NCBI RefSeq assembly: GCF_001885945.1
Contig: NZ_JXKQ01000005.1
Span: 124,001 to 188,000, forward strand
Length of the DNA: 64,000 nucleotides
Reading direction: 5' to 3'
Source: Enterococcus hermanniensis
GTDB taxonomy: Bacteria > Bacillota > Bacilli > Lactobacillales > Enterococcaceae
Shown: positions 25,894-35,481 of the stretch, piece by piece
Numbering within the stretch: the stretch's first letter is position 1
Layout: each line of letters opens with the position of its first letter
Program-made: the position numbers and the translations under genes
The notes under the pieces: generated by a model
The model's database searches: none
Told to the model about the DNA's origin: nothing
The model's input: the letters and a program-made list of their open reading frames with translations, nothing else

Positions 25894-27783
25894 TTAAGCC
25901 AGTTCTACTTTCCCGGTATACAATTGATAATACATACCGCGTTCAGCCAGTAAACTCTCATGATTGCCTCGCTCAATGATCCGTCCATGATCCATCACCA
26001 TGATCACATCTGAATTTTGAATTGTAGACAATCGATGGGCGATTACAAAAACCGTTCGTCCTTCCATCAAACGGTCCATTCCTGATTGGACGATACTTTC
26101 TGTTCGCGTATCGATACTCGACGTTGCCTCATCTAATATCATTACTGGGGGATCGGCGATTGCTGCTCGTGCGATCGCTAACAACTGACGTTGGCCTTGA
26201 GACAGACCATCACCATCACCAGTAATCACCGTATCGTATTTTTCAGGTAAATGATTGATAAATGTTTCAGCATTTGATAACTTCGCTGCTTGATAGACTT
26301 CTTCATCGGAAGCATCTAATTTCCCATAGCGAATATTTTCTTTGATCGTACCAGTAAATAGATGCGTGTCTTGTAATACAATCCCTAGTGAAGAACGTAG
26401 AGAACTTTTTTTGATTTTCTTGACATTGACACCATCATAGCGGATTTTTCCTTCTTGAATATCATAGAACCGATTGATCAAATTAGTGATCGTTGTTTTA
26501 CCCGCACCTGTTGCGCCAACAAAAGCAACTTTTTGCCCTGGTTCGGCATAAAGATTGATGTCATGAAGGACTAAATGATTATCATTGTAACCAAAGTTTA
26601 CATCTTCAAACCGAACATCTCCGGTTAAACGAACGTAAGAAATACTCCCGTCATCATGAGGATGCTTCCATGCCCAGATACCTGTGCGTTTTGTTGTTTC
26701 TGTTAATTCACCATTTTCTTCTGTTACATTGACTAAAGTGACATACCCATCGTCTACTTCTGACTCTTCATCCAATAATTGGAAGATTCGTTCTGCTCCC
26801 GCTAAAGCCATGATCACAAAATTGATTTGTTGTGAAATCTGACTGATTGGACCATTCAAAGAACGACTCAACTGTAAAAAGGAAGCAATCATGCCCACGG
26901 TCAAAGCTGAAACCCCATATACCGCAAACAAACCACCGACAATCGCTACTAAAACATATTGGATATTCAACAAATTCATCATGATCGGCATCAACATATT
27001 TGCTGTTGCATTAGCTTTTGTGGCACTCTCTTGTAGTTGTTCATTGATTACATCAAATTCTTTCATTGCAGTTGCTTCATGATTAAATATTTTCACGACT
27101 TTTTGCCCATGCATCATTTCTTCGACGTAACCATTTACTTTTCCCAGTGAACGCTGCTGTGCTCCAAAATACTTTCCGCTTCGATTGGTGATCACTCGTA
27201 AAATGACAAACATCAATGAAATCGAGCCAATCACAAAGCAAGCTAAAGGAATACTCAATGAAAACATCGCGATAAAGACCGAGATAAAGGTTACAAAAGC
27301 CATCATCAAGTTAGGAATACTTTGCGAAATCATTTGTCTCAAGGTGTCTGTATCATTCGTGAAATGACTCATGATATCGCCGGCAGAACGTGAATCAAAG
27401 TAACGTAACGGCAACGTCTCTAAGTGATCAAACATTTGGTCACGAATCTTTTTCTGAGTACCTTCAGACACTTTGACCATAATTAAATTATACGAAAGAG
27501 TTCCTATGATACCTACAAGATAGATCAATGCCATGGTTAAAATAGCTTTCAATAAGCCCGAAAAATCCGGATTATTTTGTCCAATTAAAGGAGTAATATA
27601 ATCATCGATCACGACTTGTAAAAATAATGACCCCCGAACATTAGCAAATGCGCTTAGTAAAATCATCACACATACAATAAGTAATTGTAATTTATTTTCT
27701 TTTGCCATGATTACCAACAGACGTTTCATTGTCAGAATAGGATTGGCCTTGATCGTTTCATTTTTATTCGTCATGATGGTCAC
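25894..27783 (-). CDS. Heterodimeric ABC exporter subunit, canonical catalytic site (second pair)
   Basis: About 629 residues: six helices then an ATPase domain with Walker A GATGAGKTT, Walker B ILDEATSS and H-loop IAHRLST, but signature LSQGQ. Between membrane and ATPase domains there is a longer linker (about residues 345-390, TVLVNVTEENGELTETTKR-like region) than in the first pair. It pairs with the gene upstream, whose stop it overlaps. The start is uncertain: GTG at 27783 has AAAGGA four bases before it, ATG at 27774 lies farther away. Multidrug efflux is the likely role. Confidence 0.85.
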   Translation of the reverse strand: MTIMTNKNETIKANPILTMKRLLVIMAKENKLQLLIVCVMILLSAFANVRGSLFLQVVIDDYITPLIGQNNPDFSGLLKAILTMALIYLVGIIGTLSYNLIMVKVSEGTQKKIRDQMFDHLETLPLRYFDSRSAGDIMSHFTNDTDTLRQMISQSIPNLMMAFVTFISVFIAMFSLSIPLACFVIGSISLMFVILRVITNRSGKYFGAQQRSLGKVNGYVEEMMHGQKVVKIFNHEATAMKEFDVINEQLQESATKANATANMLMPIMMNLLNIQYVLVAIVGGLFAVYGVSALTVGMIASFLQLSRSLNGPISQISQQINFVIMALAGAERIFQLLDEESEVDDGYVTLVNVTEENGELTETTKRTGIWAWKHPHDDGSISYVRLTGDVRFEDVNFGYNDNHLVLHDINLYAEPGQKVAFVGATGAGKTTITNLINRFYDIQEGKIRYDGVNVKKIKKSSLRSSLGIVLQDTHLFTGTIKENIRYGKLDASDEEVYQAAKLSNAETFINHLPEKYDTVITGDGDGLSQGQRQLLAIARAAIADPPVMILDEATSSIDTRTESIVQSGMDRLMEGRTVFVIAHRLSTIQNSDVIMVMDHGRIIERGNHESLLAERGMYYQLYTGKVELA

Positions 27784-29506
27784 CAAATCCTTTCTGCTGG
27801 GACTCAAAAACTTCTTGATAAATCACATTGCTCTCCAGTAACTCATCGTGGGTCCCAATGCCATTGATTTTTCCATCATCCAATACGATGATTCGATCAG
27901 AATCTTTAATTGAACTAATCCGTTGTGAAATAACGAAAGTCGTCGTCCCAGGAATCGCTTTTGCTAGTCCTGAACGTATTGCCTGATCGGTTTTCGTATC
28001 GACAGCACTTGTAGAATCGTCTAAGATCAAAATTTTAGGCTTTTTCAACAAAGCTCGTGCAATCGTCAAGCGTTGCTTCTGACCACCCGAAACATTATTC
28101 CCACCTTCAGAGATCAGCGTTTCGTATTTTGCGGGAAACTCTTGAATAAATGGATCTGCTTGAGCAATTTTTGCCGCATGGATCACTTCTTCATTCGTCG
28201 CATTCGCATCGCCCCAACGTAAATTTTCCGCGATTGTACCACTAAATAAGACATTATTTTGTAAAACCATCCCAACTTGATCACGTAGCGCTTCTAAAGA
28301 GTACCGTCGAACATCATGTCCACCGACTTTGATTTCACCATGTGTTACATCATATAATCGCGGTATCAATTGAACTAGACTCGATTTCGAACTTCCAGTT
28401 CCACCCACGATACCGATTACTTCACCTGATTTAATCGATAAATTGACGTTTTCTAAAACCAACTTGTCCATATCATCTTTATAACTGAAGCAGACATTTT
28501 TAAATTCAACAGAACCATTTGGAACTTCAGTCAATGGATCTTCACCATCTTTTAAGTCACTTTCTTCATTTAATACTTCAGAGATTCGCCGAGCCGAAGT
28601 ACGAGCGATCATCAATTGAACAAACGTCATTGACAACATCATCAAACTCATTAAAATCTGCATCGTATAATTGAACATACTGACTAACTCACCTGTTGAT
28701 AGCTCACTTTTCGTCACAATCAATTTTGCACCTATCCATGATAGCAAGAGCATACACACATAAACGGCGATTTGTAATAAGGGCATATTGAAGGCGACAA
28801 TTCTTTGCGCTTTTGTAAAGTTATCAAAGACTTTTTGCGAAACTTGTCTGAATTTTTCTTCTTCATGCTCTTCGCGTACATATGATTTTACAACCCTTAT
28901 CCCTTGTAAATTTTCTTGAACAACATTATTCAAGCGGTCATACGTACGAAAGACTTTTTCAAACAGTGGGAAAGCAAAGCGGATAATCGCTCCCAGCCCA
29001 ATGATCATGATCGGAACAATCACTAAATAAATCATAGACAGCTCACGACTAATATTAAACGTCATAATCAAAGAAAAAATCAAAATCAATGGCGATCGAA
29101 CTAAAATACGAATCACCATTTGATACGCATTTTGAACATTGGTCACATCGGTCGTCAAACGAGTGATCAAACTGGCACTTGAAAAACGATCAATATTTGA
29201 AAATGAAAAACCTTGAATCTGTGTAAATAATTTATGCCGCAAATTTTTGGCAAATCCGGCTGAAGCGACTGCGGCTGTCCGTCCACCTAATGTGCCCATC
29301 ACTAAAGCAAAAATGGCACATAAAAAGAGCAAGCCACCATAGCGTAAAATCGCATTACTATCACTTTTTTCGATTCCATGGTCAATCAGACCCGCCATGA
29401 TTAACGGCATGATCACATCCATCAATACTTCACCCATCGTATATAACGGGGTTTGCAAGCTTTGTTTTTTATATTCGCCAACATTCGCTAACAATTTTTT
29501 TAACAT
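27764..29506 (-). CDS. Heterodimeric ABC exporter subunit, degenerate catalytic site (second pair)
   Basis: 580 residues, normal size. ATPase domain has Walker A GGTGSSKSS (Ser in place of Gly), signature VSGGQ, Walker B ILDDSTSA (Asp instead of Glu) and ISQRISS (Gln instead of His in the H-loop). These are the same substitutions as in the other degenerate subunit, so it too forms half of an asymmetric exporter. The TM1-TM2 loop is short, unlike its 793-residue paralogue. No regulator gene precedes it; GGAAGGA lies before the ATG. Confidence 0.87.
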   Translation of the reverse strand: MLKKLLANVGEYKKQSLQTPLYTMGEVLMDVIMPLIMAGLIDHGIEKSDSNAILRYGGLLFLCAIFALVMGTLGGRTAAVASAGFAKNLRHKLFTQIQGFSFSNIDRFSSASLITRLTTDVTNVQNAYQMVIRILVRSPLILIFSLIMTFNISRELSMIYLVIVPIMIIGLGAIIRFAFPLFEKVFRTYDRLNNVVQENLQGIRVVKSYVREEHEEEKFRQVSQKVFDNFTKAQRIVAFNMPLLQIAVYVCMLLLSWIGAKLIVTKSELSTGELVSMFNYTMQILMSLMMLSMTFVQLMIARTSARRISEVLNEESDLKDGEDPLTEVPNGSVEFKNVCFSYKDDMDKLVLENVNLSIKSGEVIGIVGGTGSSKSSLVQLIPRLYDVTHGEIKVGGHDVRRYSLEALRDQVGMVLQNNVLFSGTIAENLRWGDANATNEEVIHAAKIAQADPFIQEFPAKYETLISEGGNNVSGGQKQRLTIARALLKKPKILILDDSTSAVDTKTDQAIRSGLAKAIPGTTTFVISQRISSIKDSDRIIVLDDGKINGIGTHDELLESNVIYQEVFESQQKGFGDHHDE

Positions 29507-29669
29507 GCATTCACGTCCTTCCCATACCTAAAAATAACTCAAAATAATAGCTACCCATTTAGTATAGAGATTTTTAGTCTGAAATTCTAATATATTTCTG
29601 TTTTTTTGTAAAAAAACAGTTGATTTTATTATGCTAGCTTTTTATACCTTGATTCTTATTAATTCCTAC

Positions 29670-29695
29670 AAAAAAGAAGGCTCAAATAGCCTTCT
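29670..29695 (-). terminator. Terminator of the Mga-type regulator
   Basis: AGAAGGCT (29675-29682) pairs with AGCCTTCT (29688-29695); minus-strand T-run follows. The stem overlaps the TAG stop codon. Confidence 0.8.
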
Positions 29696-31148
29696 AATGG
29701 ATTTCTTTGATAACCGCGCCGATTGCGGAAAGATCTGCTTCTGTTAAAAAATCGTCAATGATTTTTAAATTACTGTACGGATAATGTTGAATTGGAAAAT
29801 TTGTTACAACTAGGTCATAATTTTTAAACCGCCCATCAGAACTCAATTCCAAAACCGACCCTTCGTATGTTTTTATCATTACACGATAGTAAAAGCGGCT
29901 TTGGATCAATTCAGCAATCATTTTTGCATGACTTCTACCTGAATCACTCACGACTAAAATTTTAACTTTAGACGAACGAATGTCTAATGACAAGGCCAAG
30001 CCTTCCCACTCTTTGAATAAAACCGCTAATACAGAAAAATGAAATTGGCTAAACCAAGGATCCCCAGTCGTTCGTTCTAACTGTAATAGCAATTGATGAA
30101 CATATTTGGTAAAATGCGGAAATTGCGACTGCGCGTTCCTAGTAAAATAGGCATCAGAATCAAAGAGGATCGTCCGAGAATAAGGATAAAACTGATAATT
30201 TGTTTTTATTCGTAATAGTCGCTCGATTAGGTGTTGCTTTTTTTTAGCAGTCAATGAGACCTCATAAATATGTTCTAGTTCATCGATAAATTTTCCTAAC
30301 GCTTCTAACGTCTCCGAATAGTCTTTACTAAAAGATGGATCCACATAGTTGCCTAACAAACTATTAGCCACTTCGACTTGCCAATGATTGGTCATAGAAT
30401 AATTGGTAGATTGGACGACTCGCTCAGCAAATGGACGTAATGCTAAAATTTTCTCTGTCGATTTATGATGAATCGATACGTTTGCCATAGGCTTTGAATA
30501 AAAATCTTGAGCAGTCCGGACGATCGTTACTGCTAGTAGATAGCTAGTTTCCAATAACTCCCGATCGTTGCCATCGAGCTTAAATGATTGATTCATTTTT
30601 CTGATGAATGCTATAACTGCTTCTCGTTCTACATCAAATGGCCATTCATTGATTCCATATTTTTCTAAAAATAATTGGACATAAAATTCTCTGACCCAGC
30701 ACTCATTTTCAGCAGTGATATAAAATGGTCGTCGCTTTAAAATTAATCCTTTTTCTTCTAACACATTATCTATTTGCTTAACCATCCGATAAAAAGTAGC
30801 TTCACTGATATATAACTCATTCAGCCAATAATCAATGTCTTCGTTTGGCTGAAAGAAGAGCCGCTCTAAAAATAAGAAAGCTTCGGATTCTTCCATTAAA
30901 TTTCTAGCTAACTGTCTGGTTTTATTATGAAGCGACTCATTCAAACGCAGTCCATTCGTTCGAGAGTATTCCACACCAACATGTTCTCCCCAGTAATCAT
31001 TGATTGCTTCTACATCTGATAAGACTGTCTTGGTTGAACAATCTAATAATTCTGCAATCATTTCGGGAGGCTGCCACCCTAGTAAATCCCGTAGGACGCC
31101 AATAATCGCTAAACGTCGTTGGGTCGTATTTTTTAGCAATCGTCGCAC
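29694..31148 (-). CDS. Mga-type transcriptional regulator
   Basis: 484 residues. Two helix-turn-helix regions in the N-terminal part: WQPPEMIAELLDCSTKTVLSDVEAI (about 25-49) and LNELYISEATFYRMVKQIDNVL. The middle is PRD-like and the C-terminus EIIB-like (KILVVSDSGRSHAKMIAEL), as in Mga/AtxA virulence regulators that respond to sugar phosphotransferase signals. The start is GTG at 31148 with AGGAGGGTGCTTT before it. Targets are unknown; the neighbouring ABC exporter is one possibility. Confidence 0.82.
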   Translation of the reverse strand: MRRLLKNTTQRRLAIIGVLRDLLGWQPPEMIAELLDCSTKTVLSDVEAINDYWGEHVGVEYSRTNGLRLNESLHNKTRQLARNLMEESEAFLFLERLFFQPNEDIDYWLNELYISEATFYRMVKQIDNVLEEKGLILKRRPFYITAENECWVREFYVQLFLEKYGINEWPFDVEREAVIAFIRKMNQSFKLDGNDRELLETSYLLAVTIVRTAQDFYSKPMANVSIHHKSTEKILALRPFAERVVQSTNYSMTNHWQVEVANSLLGNYVDPSFSKDYSETLEALGKFIDELEHIYEVSLTAKKKQHLIERLLRIKTNYQFYPYSRTILFDSDAYFTRNAQSQFPHFTKYVHQLLLQLERTTGDPWFSQFHFSVLAVLFKEWEGLALSLDIRSSKVKILVVSDSGRSHAKMIAELIQSRFYYRVMIKTYEGSVLELSSDGRFKNYDLVVTNFPIQHYPYSNLKIIDDFLTEADLSAIGAVIKEIH

Positions 31149-31491
31149 AAAGCACCCTCCTAAAGCAACAATTAATCCTTTAAAATCATTAATTAATTTT
31201 TTTGATTATGATAATATTTTATCATTATATCCCAAAATAACCATACTTAAATGTAAAAATATCACATTTTATTTAATGTTTTTTGTAATTACGCCTACAT
31301 TAATATTTTTATTTATTTTAATTGGTTATTTATTCATTCGTCTGTTTTTTACCAATTGGTCAAAAAAATCCTAAGACAACTAACTGCCCTAGAATCTAAT
31401 GAAAATAATCTATTATAATGTCTCAAACATCATTTCTATAAAAATAAATCAAACTTTTTTGATATGATTGTTTAAAATCAATCAATTGATT
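31149..31491. other. AT-rich region with inverted repeats and a possible small hydrophobic peptide
   Basis: ATGATAA (31208-31214) and TTATCAT (31219-31225) form a perfect inverted repeat 60 bases upstream of the Mga-type gene, a possible operator. TAAAATCAA/TTGATTTTA (31473-31494) sits at the end of the mazF-like gene but lacks a T-run. On the plus strand a 32-codon frame (31276-31374) encodes a membrane peptide; see separate entry. Confidence 0.45.
31276..31374 (+). CDS. Possible small hydrophobic peptide (32 residues)
   Basis: Starts MFFVITPTLIFLFILIG, one membrane span, then a short polar tail ending NWSKKS. This layout resembles type I toxin peptides (Fst/TxpA-like) in shape, not in sequence. 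No good ribosome binding site precedes the ATG and AT-rich DNA often gives such frames by chance, so I rate it low. Confidence 0.2.
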   Translation: MFFVITPTLIFLFILIGYLFIRLFFTNWSKKS

Positions 31492-31863
31492 TTATGTAAG
31501 GCTGGGTGTTACTTCCGATACTGTTTCAATCCCAACACTGATTCGTAATGCCGCATCGACTTCCGCCATTAAACACGACTCTAAGTGACAAACTTTTTCC
31601 TTCAAACGGGATTTATCGATCGTGCGAATTTGCTCTAACAAAATGACTGAATCTCGCTCAATTCCTGTTCCGTTCGATGGGATCCCAATATGGGTTGGCA
31701 ATTTAGGTTTAGCCATTTTTGCCGTGATCGCAGCTACAATGATCGTAGGACTAAAATGATTTCCTAAATTATTTTGAATAACCAACACTGGGCGGATGCC
31801 TCCTTGTTCGGAGCCAATTACTGGCGATAAATCTGCAAAATAGATATCACCACGTTTTACCAT
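31492..31863 (-). CDS. MazF/PemK-type mRNA interferase (EndoA homologue) without adjacent antitoxin
   Basis: 123 residues: [32 protein letters not shown] is the diagnostic MazF/EndoA start with the conserved Arg, Gln and Pro around the active site, and [10 protein letters not shown] and [17 protein letters not shown] follow the family. These toxins cut mRNA at short motifs. It sits 33 bases downstream of alr, as in Bacillus, but in Bacillus an antitoxin gene (ndoAI) lies between; here there is no room for one. TTTTGGAGG stands six bases before the ATG. It may be active at low level, silenced by a distant antitoxin, or adapted to regulation. Confidence 0.88.
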   Translation of the reverse strand: MVKRGDIYFADLSPVIGSEQGGIRPVLVIQNNLGNHFSPTIIVAAITAKMAKPKLPTHIGIPSNGTGIERDSVILLEQIRTIDKSRLKEKVCHLESCLMAEVDAALRISVGIETVSEVTPSLT

Positions 31864-31896
31864 AATTTTCCTCCAAAATTTTAAGCTAGTTTCGGC

Positions 31897-33024
31897 CTAT
31901 TCTTGATAAATTCTCGGTACACGTTCTGAAAGAATACAACAAATCTCATAATGAATCGTTCCTAAATGCTCTGCAACTTCTTGCATCGTGATTTCTTGGC
32001 CCTTATTTTTTCCGATCAATGTTACTTTGGTCCCAACTTTGACTTCTTTGGGCAAACGGATCATTAATTGATCCATGCATACTCGCCCGATGATTTCGCA
32101 AAATTCCCCATCTACCAATAATGAAAAACCTTGCATTTTACGGACCCATCCATCGGCATATCCAATAGGAACCGTACCGATCCATTCTTCCTTAGGGGTA
32201 TCATAAGTCTTCCCATAACCAACACCTTCATCAGCTGCTAGTTTTTTCACTTGGATCAATTCGGAAACAAGTTCCATTGCAGGCTGTAAGTTATACGGTT
32301 CAGGTAACTCATGACCTGACGGATTTAAGCCATACATCCCAACACCGTATCGAATCATGTTTCCTGGCATCTCTTTATCGTGCCATAACGCAGTGGCACT
32401 ATTACTTGAATGGACATAACGTGGCAAATGGTCCAGCGTAGAAAGAACCGCTTGGAATCTTGAAGCTTGTGTCTGCCAATAAGTAAAATCCGCTTCATCC
32501 GCTGTTGCAAAATGGGTGAATAATCCTTCCCAAACCATATTAGGTGAAGCTTCGACGATTGCGGCCGCCTCTTGTACTTCTTTGGGGGTTAAAAATCCGA
32601 TTCGACCCATCCCAGTGTCGGCCTTGATGTGAATTTTAATAGGCTCTGTCATTTCTGTTAAATCTTTTAAAACCTCTTGAGCCTCCAACAACCAGTCTTT
32701 TGTCGCTACAGTGATTGATAGATCGTAATCAACAACTAAAGAAAGGTAGCTTGGAAAAACAACGCTTAATACTAAGATTGGCTCTGTAATACCTGCTTCT
32801 CTCAATTCAATCGCTTCATCTAATGTCGCCACACAAAATCCCGTAGCTCCTGCAGTTAATGCTGTTTGTGCTGTAGCAACTGCTCCATGTCCATATCCGT
32901 CTGCTTTTACGACGGCAAACAATTCGACACCTTTAGGTAAACGTTCGACTTCATTTCTGATATTTTCTCTTAATGCTTTTCTATGTATAATGGCTCTTGT
33001 TGGTCGATGATAAGTTACAACCAT
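31897..33024 (-). CDS. alr: Alanine racemase
   Basis: PLP enzyme converting L- to D-alanine for peptidoglycan. 375 residues with the PLP-lysine motif FAVVKADGYGHGAV (Lys about 39) and the C-terminal catalytic Tyr region GVGYGKTYDTP, IGYADGW and CMDQLMI. Size as expected. In an operon acpS-alr-mazF-like, the common Firmicutes order. Confidence 0.95.
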   Translation of the reverse strand: MVVTYHRPTRAIIHRKALRENIRNEVERLPKGVELFAVVKADGYGHGAVATAQTALTAGATGFCVATLDEAIELREAGITEPILVLSVVFPSYLSLVVDYDLSITVATKDWLLEAQEVLKDLTEMTEPIKIHIKADTGMGRIGFLTPKEVQEAAAIVEASPNMVWEGLFTHFATADEADFTYWQTQASRFQAVLSTLDHLPRYVHSSNSATALWHDKEMPGNMIRYGVGMYGLNPSGHELPEPYNLQPAMELVSELIQVKKLAADEGVGYGKTYDTPKEEWIGTVPIGYADGWVRKMQGFSLLVDGEFCEIIGRVCMDQLMIRLPKEVKVGTKVTLIGKNKGQEITMQEVAEHLGTIHYEICCILSERVPRIYQE

Positions 33025-33043
33025 AAACTAAGTATCCTTCTTT

Positions 33044-33394
33044 CTATTCTTCCAACACGACTTGGGCAATTGCCAGTTCATCCGTATGTGTCAAACTTAC
33101 AAATACATTCCCGTGGTGTGGTGACTTTGTAAAGATCGGCGCACCGCTCTCATCACGTAAAATTTCTAAATCTTGAAAACTAACTTTTCCAATCCCTGTA
33201 CCCCAAGCTTTAGAGAACGCTTCTTTGCATGCATACCGCCCTGCTAAAAATTCTACCTGACGATGGGAAGAATGGCTAGCAAAAAGGGTCTGTTCTGCGG
33301 GAGTTAAGATTCTTTCAATAAAATGCGGACGACGTTCAATGATTTTTGCGACTCTTTCAAGTTCTGTTGCATCGATCCCAATCCCTTTGATCAC
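33044..33394 (-). CDS. acpS: Holo-[acyl-carrier-protein] synthase
   Basis: AcpS attaches 4'-phosphopantetheine from CoA to the Ser of acyl carrier protein. The 116-residue product begins IKGIGIDATELERV (Mg-binding Asp) and contains the second motif FLAGRYACKEAFSKAWG. I chose the GTG at 33394: it matches the family N-terminus and has AAAGG nine bases before it; the frame extends to 33460 but the extra residues are not family-like. Its target AcpP is encoded at 57186-57437. Confidence 0.92.
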   Translation of the reverse strand: MIKGIGIDATELERVAKIIERRPHFIERILTPAEQTLFASHSSHRQVEFLAGRYACKEAFSKAWGTGIGKVSFQDLEILRDESGAPIFTKSPHHGNVFVSLTHTDELAIAQVVLEE

Positions 33395-33532
33395 TGCCTC
33401 CACCCTTTCATCTACCTTCTTTATTTTACCAAAGACTTTTTTAAATACCATGGTTTTCACTAAAGAAACATTACTATTTTTTCAAAATAGCTATTTCAAA
33501 TTAATTTTTTTAGCATTTCTGCTATAGCAAAT

Positions 33533-33567
33533 AAAAAAACCATCGATCAATTGATCGATGGTTTTTT
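33533..33567. terminator. Terminator of cshA
   Basis: AAACCATCGATCAA/TTGATCGATGGTTT hairpin flanked by A-run and T-run; can act on both strands. Confidence 0.88.
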
Positions 33568-33570
33568 GTT

Positions 33571-35148
33571 TTAGTCGTTTGAATTTGAACGAATGACAAA
33601 TCCACGTTTTTTATCGTTAGTACGATTTGTATTTTTGTTGTTGCTATTGCTACGTGATTTGTTTCCACTGTAGTTTTTGTTTTTGCTGTTGTCGCTGTTG
33701 CGGTCGCGATCTTTGCGGTAATTGTCTTTTCCACGTCCGCCACGGTTGTTTCCACCACCGTTACGTTTGTTTCCATTTCCACCGCGGTTTCCACCACGAT
33801 TGAAGCCGCCTTTTTTATTTGAAGGCAATGGACGTTCTGGTGTGATTTTAACTGGAACTGAATCAGCTGGGTCTTTAGCAACTGTCTTCAACAACAAGGC
33901 TGCTAATTCTTCAGCAGAATAAGTAGCTGTTAATTCTTGTGCAGATTCGCTATATTTTTCTAAGCTTGAAGAATTTTCTTCCATTTGGCTTTGGATTTGC
34001 TCCATCGCTGCGCCTAGTTGACCTTTGAATGCTTCTTTTTCGGTTGGTGGATGTAATGGATTCATACGTTTCTTAGTTAAGTTCTCAATCACATGTAAGT
34101 AACCCATTTCGTTTGGTGTCACGAAAGTTACAGACATACCACCTTTACCAGCACGACCTGTACGACCGATACGGTGAACATAGCTTTCTGGATCTTGCGG
34201 AATATCATAGTTGTAGACATGGGTCACACCTGAGATATCTAAACCACGGGCAGCAACGTCAGTCGCAACTAAAATATCAAGATGTCCAGATTTAAATGAA
34301 CGTAATACACTCATCCGTTTTTGTTGTGATAAATCACCATGAATTCCTTCAGCTTTATAGCCGCGAGCTTCTAAGCCACGAGCTAATTCATCTACCCGAC
34401 GTTTTGTACGTCCGAATACGATGGCTAAATCTGGTGTTTGTACGTCAAACAAGCGAGTCATAATATCGAATTTTTCAAAATCTTTTGCCCGAACATAATA
34501 TTGATCGATCAAATCAGCGGTCATTTCTTTCGCTTTGATTTTTACGTGTTCTGGGTTATTCATAAATTTAACACCAATTTTTTTGATTGCATCTGGCATC
34601 GTTGCTGAGAACAACAATGTTTGGCGTTCTGCAGGGACTTTACTAATGATTTTTTCGATATCTTCTAAGAAGCCCATGTTCAACATTTCATCTGCTTCAT
34701 CTAAAACAAGTGTTTCAACTGTTTCTAATTTCAATGTGTGGCGGTTGATATGATCTAACATACGTCCTGGTGTACCGACAACGATATGTGGACGATCTTT
34801 CAAGCCACGGATTTGACGTCCGATATCAGCACCACCATAAACGGCTTGAACACGGACTTTTTTATCTCGACCTAAACGGTATAATTCTTCTTGAGTTTGG
34901 ATTGCAAGTTCACGTGTTGGTGAAATAACCAAACCTTGTAAAGTATTTTTAGTCGTATCAATTTTGTCTAGCATTGGTAGACCAAAGGCTGCTGTTTTAC
35001 CAGTACCTGTTTGTGCTTGTCCAATTACATCTCTTCCAGCTAATGCTAAAGGAATAGTTTGTCCTTGGATGGGTGTTGCTTCTTCAAAACCTGCGCGTTC
35101 AACCGCGATCAATAGTTCTGGTGATAATTTTAATTCGTTGAATTTCAA
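33571..35148 (-). CDS. cshA: DEAD-box RNA helicase
   Basis: Cold-shock and RNA-decay helicase of 525 residues. Q-motif FEEATPIQ, Walker [19 protein letters not shown] box [12 protein letters not shown], and C-terminal [15 protein letters not shown] and [11 protein letters not shown] are all present. The tail (about 440-525) is Gly/Arg/Asn-rich, typical for RNA binding by CshA. The start is TTG at 35148 with AGGAGG seven bases upstream. It has a promoter directly after murF and a leader of about 290 bases, suggesting control at the RNA level. Confidence 0.93.
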   Translation of the reverse strand: MKFNELKLSPELLIAVERAGFEEATPIQGQTIPLALAGRDVIGQAQTGTGKTAAFGLPMLDKIDTTKNTLQGLVISPTRELAIQTQEELYRLGRDKKVRVQAVYGGADIGRQIRGLKDRPHIVVGTPGRMLDHINRHTLKLETVETLVLDEADEMLNMGFLEDIEKIISKVPAERQTLLFSATMPDAIKKIGVKFMNNPEHVKIKAKEMTADLIDQYYVRAKDFEKFDIMTRLFDVQTPDLAIVFGRTKRRVDELARGLEARGYKAEGIHGDLSQQKRMSVLRSFKSGHLDILVATDVAARGLDISGVTHVYNYDIPQDPESYVHRIGRTGRAGKGGMSVTFVTPNEMGYLHVIENLTKKRMNPLHPPTEKEAFKGQLGAAMEQIQSQMEENSSSLEKYSESAQELTATYSAEELAALLLKTVAKDPADSVPVKITPERPLPSNKKGGFNRGGNRGGNGNKRNGGGNNRGGRGKDNYRKDRDRNSDNSKNKNYSGNKSRSNSNNKNTNRTNDKKRGFVIRSNSND

Positions 35149-35439
35149 ATGATATCCTCCTAATGTCTGTTAACCTTATCATTTAGAGCGTATGGTTAGT
35201 TATCTGCGTGCAGGCTGCAACTGTCCCTTTAGTTGCCACCTTTGGCGATAGGTACCGAAAAACCGCTCCGCGAAGTCAGGCGGAAGGATCATCTCTCACA
35301 AAAAGTGGCTGCGACATCGTTCATTTGAAAAATGCCCCAACCGCTCCTTAGAAATAATTGGTAAGCCAGTAGACTTATCCACTAGCGAATCTTTAATTTA
35401 TTGGATGACTCGTTCAATCATTACTTCATTTCTCGGCAA
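35149..35439 (-). promoter_or_regulatory. Long structured 5' leader of cshA, candidate cis-regulatory RNA
   Basis: About 290 bases between the predicted start site and the TTG codon, with more G+C than most intergenic DNA here. Visible stems (minus strand) include CTAGTGGA/TCTACTGG, CATTT/AAATG, and GCAACT/AGTTGC close to the coding region. The motif GGAGCGGTT occurs twice, the second time next to CCGCCTGACTTCGCGG. GGTGGCAAC resembles part of a T-box but the rest of the T-box signature is missing. Helicase autoregulation or cold response is plausible, not shown. Confidence 0.5.
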
Positions 35440-35445
35440 TAGCTC

Positions 35446-35474
35446 ATTCTAGCATATCATTTTGTTTTCTGCAA
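35446..35474 (-). promoter_or_regulatory. Promoter of cshA
   Basis: Minus-strand TTGCAG (35469-35474) and TAGAAT (35446-35451), 17-base spacing, eight bases beyond the murF stop. Confidence 0.7.
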
Positions 35475-35481
35475 GTTTTCA

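Noticed and set aside
33522-33881. Long frame opposite in phase within the cshA tail rich in Thr and Val
   Set aside because: It is a frame shadow of the repetitive Gly/Arg/Asn codons in cshA.
35220-35260. T-box riboswitch upstream of cshA
   Set aside because: Only GGTGGCAAC resembles the T-box core; specifier loop, stem I motifs and antiterminator are not found, and cshA is not an amino-acid gene.
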